Origin: Streptosporangiales bacterium
Lineage (GTDB): Bacteria; Actinomycetota; Actinomycetes; Streptosporangiales; Streptosporangiaceae
Assembly: GCA_009784565.1 (NCBI GenBank)
Contig: WRBL01000026.1
Location: 1 to 33,938 of the forward strand
Length of the DNA: 33,938 nt
Reading direction: 5' to 3'
How positions within the stretch are numbered: position 1 is the first letter of the stretch; each line of letters starts with the position of its first letter. Below the pieces are notes generated by a model that was given only the letters and a program-made list of their open reading frames with translations, searched no databases and was not told the origin of the DNA. The position numbers were made by a program, and so were the translations under genes. Shown here in pieces: positions 30,463 through 33,938 of the stretch.

Positions 30463-31437
30463 CTACCGGGTGTATACGCCTGTCGGGCGGTCGTGGTAGC
30501 CCTTCGCGCCGACGGTCCGGGCGAGGGGACTGCGGGGATCCTCGCCGGCCTTCAGGGCGTCGAGGACCGTCCGGAAGTCGTGCCGCGGCGTCCAGCCCAG
30601 GTCCGCGCGGGCCCGCGCGTTCACGTACACCCGGCCGATCGAGCCGAACATCCGCCAGCCCCGCCGGGCGTACTCCGCCCCGTAGTCCGGAAACAGGCGC
30701 CGGACCACGGCGGGTGCGTCGGTCCTCAGCTCGCCCAGGTCATCCTGGGTGAACGGCGTGGTGGCGCTGACGATGTACTTCCCGAACCGCAGGTCCGGCG
30801 CGCGGTCCATCGCCCGCAGGTGGGCGTCGGCGACGTCCGCCAGGTCGACGCGCCGGTACAGGAACTCACTGGCCTTCACGCACGCGTCCGGGTACGCGGC
30901 GCGGACGTCGTCGTTGTCGTCGCCCTCGGGGAAGAACCGGGAGGTCCGCAGCACCACGACGGGCAGCCCGTGCTCGGCGTGAACGAGCTCGCACAGGTCC
31001 TCGGCGGCGGTCTTGGTGGCGCCGTAGATGTTCTTCGGCCGCCCCGTCACGTCCTCGGTGATCCAGGCGGCGGGCTCACCGGACGCCGGGTTCAGCGCGC
31101 GGCCGAAGGCACTGGTGGTGGAGGTGCAGACGAAACGGCTCGCCCCGGCCGCGACCGCCTCCTCCAGCAGGGTGAGCGTCCCGGTGACGTTGGTGTCGAC
31201 GAAGTCCCGCTTGGAGTGCGAGCCGACGTGCGGCTTGTGCAGGGTCGCGGCGTGCAGGACCGCGTCGGCGCCGGCCAGGCACCCGCGCACGACGTCGCGG
31301 TCCGCCACGGACCCGGTGACGTCCGTGTACGCCGACGGGCGCAGGTCGAGGCCGGTCACGTCGTCCCCCCGGTCGCGCAGGACGCGGACCAGGGCCTCTC
31401 CCAGGTGTCCCGAGCTTCCGGTTACCACTACGCGCAT
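30463..31437 (-). CDS. NAD-dependent epimerase/dehydratase family protein
   Basis: This is a 324-residue extended short-chain dehydrogenase. The N-terminal TGSSGHLG (6-13) binds the cofactor, and D31 or so (GLDLR) suggests NAD rather than NADP. The catalytic pair is Y and K of IYGATK, with an upstream Ser/Thr-rich TSTTSAFG. VLRTSRFFPEG and RRVDLADVADAHLRA complete the family pattern. Its relatives act on nucleotide sugars or on flavonoid-like and lipid carbonyls; no substrate can be named. It lies 82 bases upstream of the acetyltransferase on the same strand. Confidence 0.88.
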   Translation of the reverse strand: MRVVVTGSSGHLGEALVRVLRDRGDDVTGLDLRPSAYTDVTGSVADRDVVRGCLAGADAVLHAATLHKPHVGSHSKRDFVDTNVTGTLTLLEEAVAAGASRFVCTSTTSAFGRALNPASGEPAAWITEDVTGRPKNIYGATKTAAEDLCELVHAEHGLPVVVLRTSRFFPEGDDNDDVRAAYPDACVKASEFLYRRVDLADVADAHLRAMDRAPDLRFGKYIVSATTPFTQDDLGELRTDAPAVVRRLFPDYGAEYARRGWRMFGSIGRVYVNARARADLGWTPRHDFRTVLDALKAGEDPRSPLARTVGAKGYHDRPTGVYTR

Positions 31438-31685
31438 CGCGGACCCCGGAACGCGGTCAGGTTTCGGCTCATCCGTCGATTATCTCTCCGGCGCCGCCCT
31501 GGATCGACTTCGAGCGGTAGCGGCCGGTATTCCCGGGACGGATGTGACGTAGCCGATATGTATAACATGCGTATGTAAATCGGGGCGCGGGCATGAAGCT
31601 GGCACAGCATCGTCCACGAAGCTGCCCGGGGGCGCGCGCCACCAGCGCGACTCTCCCGGCGGCTGCCCCGCGAGTAAGGAACCCG

Positions 31686-32111
31686 ATGTCCGTTATGGCG
31701 CCGTCCCGTGCACAGCGTTCCTGTGACCAGGCCGATCTTCCCGCCGACCCGCGCGCGGTCGCCGAGGCACGCCGGCTGGTCCGGGGCGCCGCTGCCCGCG
31801 GGGACGTGCCGGCCGGAGTCGACATGGACATGGCGCTCCTGCTCACCAGCGAACTGGTGACGAACGCGGTCACGCACGGCAGCGACCAGCCGGGCGCGGG
31901 GGTCACGCTGCTGATCGCCGGGGGCGCCGGCGGCCTGCGGGTGGAGGCGCACGACGCCTCGCTCGCCTCGCCCGTGGTCAACGACCGCCCGGCGGACGCC
32001 GACGAGCACGGCCGCGGCATGCTGCTCATCGACCTGATGGCGTCGGACTGGGGCAGCTACCGCACCGCGGGCGGCAAGGCCGTCTACTTCACTCTCGCCG
32101 CCGGGGCGTGA
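31686..32111 (+). CDS. RsbW-like ATP-binding (anti-sigma type) protein
   Basis: The 141-residue protein is a HATPase_c-fold regulator of the anti-sigma factor type. LLLTSELVTNAVTHG (about 53-67) is the N box with the Mg-binding asparagine, EAHDAS is the G1-like box, and EHGRGMLLIDLMASDWG is the G2/F box. It should bind ATP and act on a sigma factor or phosphorylate an anti-anti-sigma factor; such proteins are numerous in actinomycetes. No partner sigma factor or antagonist gene is next to it. The start chosen has AAGGA five bases upstream; an earlier ATG at 31593 is in frame. Confidence 0.85.
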   Translation: MSVMAPSRAQRSCDQADLPADPRAVAEARRLVRGAAARGDVPAGVDMDMALLLTSELVTNAVTHGSDQPGAGVTLLIAGGAGGLRVEAHDASLASPVVNDRPADADEHGRGMLLIDLMASDWGSYRTAGGKAVYFTLAAGA

Positions 32112-32113
32112 TC

Positions 32114-32150
32114 TTGACAGGCGCCAAGCGGCCGTCGGTAATGTGCCAAC
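32114..32150 (+). promoter_or_regulatory. Leaderless promoter of the azoreductase gene
   Basis: TTGACA (32114-32119) and TAATGT (32139-32144) are 19 bases apart; TAATGT is followed by six bases and GTG at 32151. The spacing is slightly long but both boxes are good. Confidence 0.5.
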
Positions 32151-32792
32151 GTGCCAACGTTGCTGCGCCTGGATTCATCCGCCGATTCCCGTTCCTCCCG
32201 CTCCCGTGAGGTCACCGACGCGTTCGCCGCCGCCTGGACCGCCCGCGGCCCCGGTTACGAGGTCGTCCACCGCGACCTCGTCGCCGAGCCCGTCCCGCAC
32301 GTCACCGACTCGGCCCTGCACTGGGCCAAGGACCTGCGCCAGCCCGGCGAGCAGCCCGATCCCGCGGCCGAGGCCGCGCAGCGGGAGATCCTCGACGAGA
32401 TCGACCGCGCCGACGTCCTGCTGATCGGGGCACCGCTGTATAACTACACGGTTCCGTCCACGCTCAAGGCCTGGATCGACCAGATCCATGTCCTCGGGGT
32501 GACCGCGCCGTTCGGCGACAAGGAGACGCAGCCCTACAAGGGAAAGGAAGCCGTCATTGTCGCCAGCCAGGGCCTGTCCTACGACGACGGGCCGCAGCAG
32601 GGCCTGGACCACGGTGTCCCCGTCCTGCAGGAGATCCTCGGCCGTGCCCTCGGCATGGAACTGACCGTCCTGTACAGCCGCTACACCCTGGCCAGCCGGG
32701 TTCCCCAGCTCGCGGACTTCAAGCCGAAGGCGGAAGCCGAGCACGCGAACGCTCTCCAGCAGGCCAGGGAACTGGCCGCCACCCTCTCGTAA
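32151..32792 (+). CDS. azoR: FMN-dependent NADH-azoreductase
   Basis: The 213-residue flavodoxin-fold protein has the family's LLRLDSSADSRSSRSREV start (phosphate-binding loop for FMN) and PLYNYTVPSTLKAWIDQ (about 95-111), the diagnostic azoreductase block, with VIVASQGLSYDDG further on. It reduces quinones or azo compounds with NADH and may be part of the quinone stress response. The GTG start fits the leaderless promoter. The PNPOx-family gene follows after 11 bases, so the two form an operon. Confidence 0.88.
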   Translation: MPTLLRLDSSADSRSSRSREVTDAFAAAWTARGPGYEVVHRDLVAEPVPHVTDSALHWAKDLRQPGEQPDPAAEAAQREILDEIDRADVLLIGAPLYNYTVPSTLKAWIDQIHVLGVTAPFGDKETQPYKGKEAVIVASQGLSYDDGPQQGLDHGVPVLQEILGRALGMELTVLYSRYTLASRVPQLADFKPKAEAEHANALQQARELAATLS

Positions 32793-32803
32793 GGACAGGA
32801 CAC

Positions 32804-33256
32804 ATGCCCAAAGAGCAGCGCCGCGCCCGCCGCATCGCGATGACCAAGGCCGAACTCGACGAGTTCCTCACCACCGAGCGCACCTGCCGGGTGGCCACGT
32901 CGAGTCCCGACGGGCCCCACAACACCCCGCTGTGGTTCGTATGGGACGGCGAGGCGATGTGGTTCACCTCCCTGGTCCGCAGCCAGCGCTGGACCGATCT
33001 CGAGCGCGACCCGCGGGTCGCCGTCATCGTGGACACCGGGCACGACTACGGCGAACTGCGCGGCGCCGAGATCAAGGGCCGCGTGGAGAAGGTCGGCGAG
33101 GCGCCCCGCACCGGCGAGCCCCACGAGGAGCTGGAGAAGATCGAGACGCAGACCGGCGACAAGTACTTCGGCGGCGCCTACGGCCACGACAACCGGCACG
33201 CCTGGCTGAAACTGGTCCCGGAGAAGATCACGAGCTGGGACTTCCGGAAGATCTAG
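32804..33256 (+). CDS. Pyridoxamine-5'-phosphate-oxidase-family protein
   Basis: The 150-residue protein has the split beta-barrel fold of the PNPOx-like superfamily: CRVATSSPDGPHNTPLWFVWDGEAMWFTS near residues 27-55, VRSQRWTDLERDPRVAVIVD and IKGRVEKVG. Members bind FMN, F420 or heme; the nature of the cofactor cannot be told from here. F420-dependent enzymes of this shape are common in actinomycetes. ATG start after a site of the AAGGACAGG type. It is in an operon with the azoreductase, suggesting a redox or detoxifying role. Confidence 0.87.
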   Translation: MPKEQRRARRIAMTKAELDEFLTTERTCRVATSSPDGPHNTPLWFVWDGEAMWFTSLVRSQRWTDLERDPRVAVIVDTGHDYGELRGAEIKGRVEKVGEAPRTGEPHEELEKIETQTGDKYFGGAYGHDNRHAWLKLVPEKITSWDFRKI

Positions 33257-33326
33257 TCCGCGAAAATCTGATGTTACTCACGGGTAGCGAAACCCGGGAG
33301 CGGCATGGGATTATGCGATCAGCGAC

Positions 33327-33338
33327 AATATCGATATT
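33327..33338. promoter_or_regulatory. Perfect 12-bp palindrome upstream of the thiolase gene
   Basis: AATATCGATATT is a perfect 12-bp palindrome, flanked by CGAC and, one base further on the right, GTCG. It is AT-rich in a very GC-rich region and lies 38 bases before the thiolase start. TTACTCACGGGTAG (33274-33287) upstream is a looser inverted repeat. An operator for a fatty-acid-type regulator is possible. Confidence 0.5.
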
Positions 33339-33376
33339 CGTCGGGCAACGACGCGAGCGACATCAAGGAGGAAGCC

Positions 33377-33938
33377 GTGGCACGTGACGCGGTTATCGTA
33401 GGGGCAATCCGGACGCCGGTCGGCAAGGGAAAGCCGGGAGGCGCGCTGTCGGGCGTCCACCCGGTGGACCTGTCGGCCCACGTGCTGCAGTCCCTGGCGG
33501 AGAAGACCGGCGTTGACCCCGCGCAGGTCGACGACGTCATCTGGGGCTGCGTGAGCCAGGTCGGCGAGCAGACCTTCGACATCGCCCGCACCGCGGTGAT
33601 CGCCGCGGGCTGGCCGCTGAGCGTCACCGGCGTGACCGTGGACCGTCAGTGCGGCTCGTCCCAGCAGTCGGTGCACTTCGCCGCCGCCGGCCTGATCGCC
33701 GGCCAGTACGACGTGGCCATCGCGGGCGGCGTCGAGTCGATGAGCCGGGTCCCGATGGGCTCCGCGCTCGCCAGCGGCCAGCTTCCGTTCGGCTCCGCGC
33801 TGGAGGGCTTCTTCAAGGGCGAGTTCCCGAACCAGGGCCTCGGCGCCGAGATGATCGCCGAGCGGTGGGGCCTGTCCCGCACCCAGCTCGACGAGTTCTC
33901 CATCAGCTCCCACGAGAAGGCGGCCAAGGCCCAGGCCG
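33377..33938 (+). CDS. Thiolase family acetyl-CoA acyltransferase (partial, runs off the window)
   Basis: The first 187 residues are present; the gene is cut by the window end. It begins with DAVIVGAIRTPVGKGKPGGALSG, contains VDRQCGSSQQSVHFAAAGLI with the active-site cysteine (about residue 92) and IAGGVESMSRVPMG, and matches acetyl-CoA acyltransferases (FadA type) that cleave 3-ketoacyl-CoA. The GTG start has the excellent ribosome site AAGGAGGAA. The C-terminal His and Cys are beyond the edge. Whether it works in fatty-acid or steroid side-chain degradation cannot be decided. Confidence 0.9.
   Translation, partial: MARDAVIVGAIRTPVGKGKPGGALSGVHPVDLSAHVLQSLAEKTGVDPAQVDDVIWGCVSQVGEQTFDIARTAVIAAGWPLSVTGVTVDRQCGSSQQSVHFAAAGLIAGQYDVAIAGGVESMSRVPMGSALASGQLPFGSALEGFFKGEFPNQGLGAEMIAERWGLSRTQLDEFSISSHEKAAKAQA

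Noticed and set aside
1-33938. CRISPR arrays, rRNA genes or insertion sequences
   Set aside because: No regularly spaced repeats, no rRNA-like sequence and no transposase motif were seen.

Overview
The window reads as chromosome from a high-GC actinobacterium. Codon third positions are almost all G or C, GTG and TTG starts are common, several genes look leaderless (a TANNNT box followed by 6-7 bases and then ATG or GTG), and the families present are typical of actinomycetes: a ChoD-like sterol oxidase, a KstR-type operator, an OmpA/helical-hairpin membrane pair, an SCO4226-like protein and an RsbW-like ATPase. I cannot fix the genus; a Streptosporangiales-type organism is a guess. No rRNA, tRNA, CRISPR array or transposase was found.

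Layout. (1) 338-4982, minus strand: a five-gene operon transcribed from the Tm-1-like UPF0261 protein through a TIM-barrel PEP-hydrolase-family protein, a cupin, an ABC ATPase and an ABC-2 permease, ending at a strong hairpin (243-266). (2) 5226-8801: a membrane GT-C-like protein, a TerC-family protein whose frame runs antisense through the next gene, a membrane-anchored helical-hairpin protein and an OmpA-family protein. (3) 8932-14759: a membrane-anchored M16 peptidase, then a kinase-like gene and a beta-barrel gene behind a promoter whose spacer holds a KstR-like operator, then a convergent cholesterol-oxidase-like gene. Together these suggest steroid or lipid metabolism. (4) 15124-17898: two coupled paralogous small membrane proteins of unknown function and a DEAD-box RNA helicase with a structured leader. 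(5) 17998-18754: the remnant of an acyl-CoA ligase and a low-GC stretch leading into an acquired NACHT NTPase with eight predicted membrane segments and a roughly 150-residue outside domain (18755-21502).

(6) 21697-28265 is the most interesting region: five same-strand genes encoding a pRiA4b ORF-3-like protein, a membrane protein with a possible Nudix-like head and prenyltransferase/squalene-cyclase repeats, an inositol-monophosphatase-family enzyme, a prokaryotic viperin homologue, and a second, divergent pRiA4b ORF-3-like paralogue, closed by a hairpin. Viperins make chain-terminating ddh-nucleotides as antiviral agents. I propose the cluster, next to the NACHT gene, as a candidate antiviral system with an undescribed set of accessory proteins; the joint function is inference.

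(7) 28506-33938: ordinary chromosomal genes: cold-shock protein, GrpB-family protein, SCO4226-like protein, GNAT acetyltransferase, NAD-dependent epimerase, anti-sigma-type ATPase, azoreductase, PNPOx-family protein and the start of a thiolase that runs off the window.
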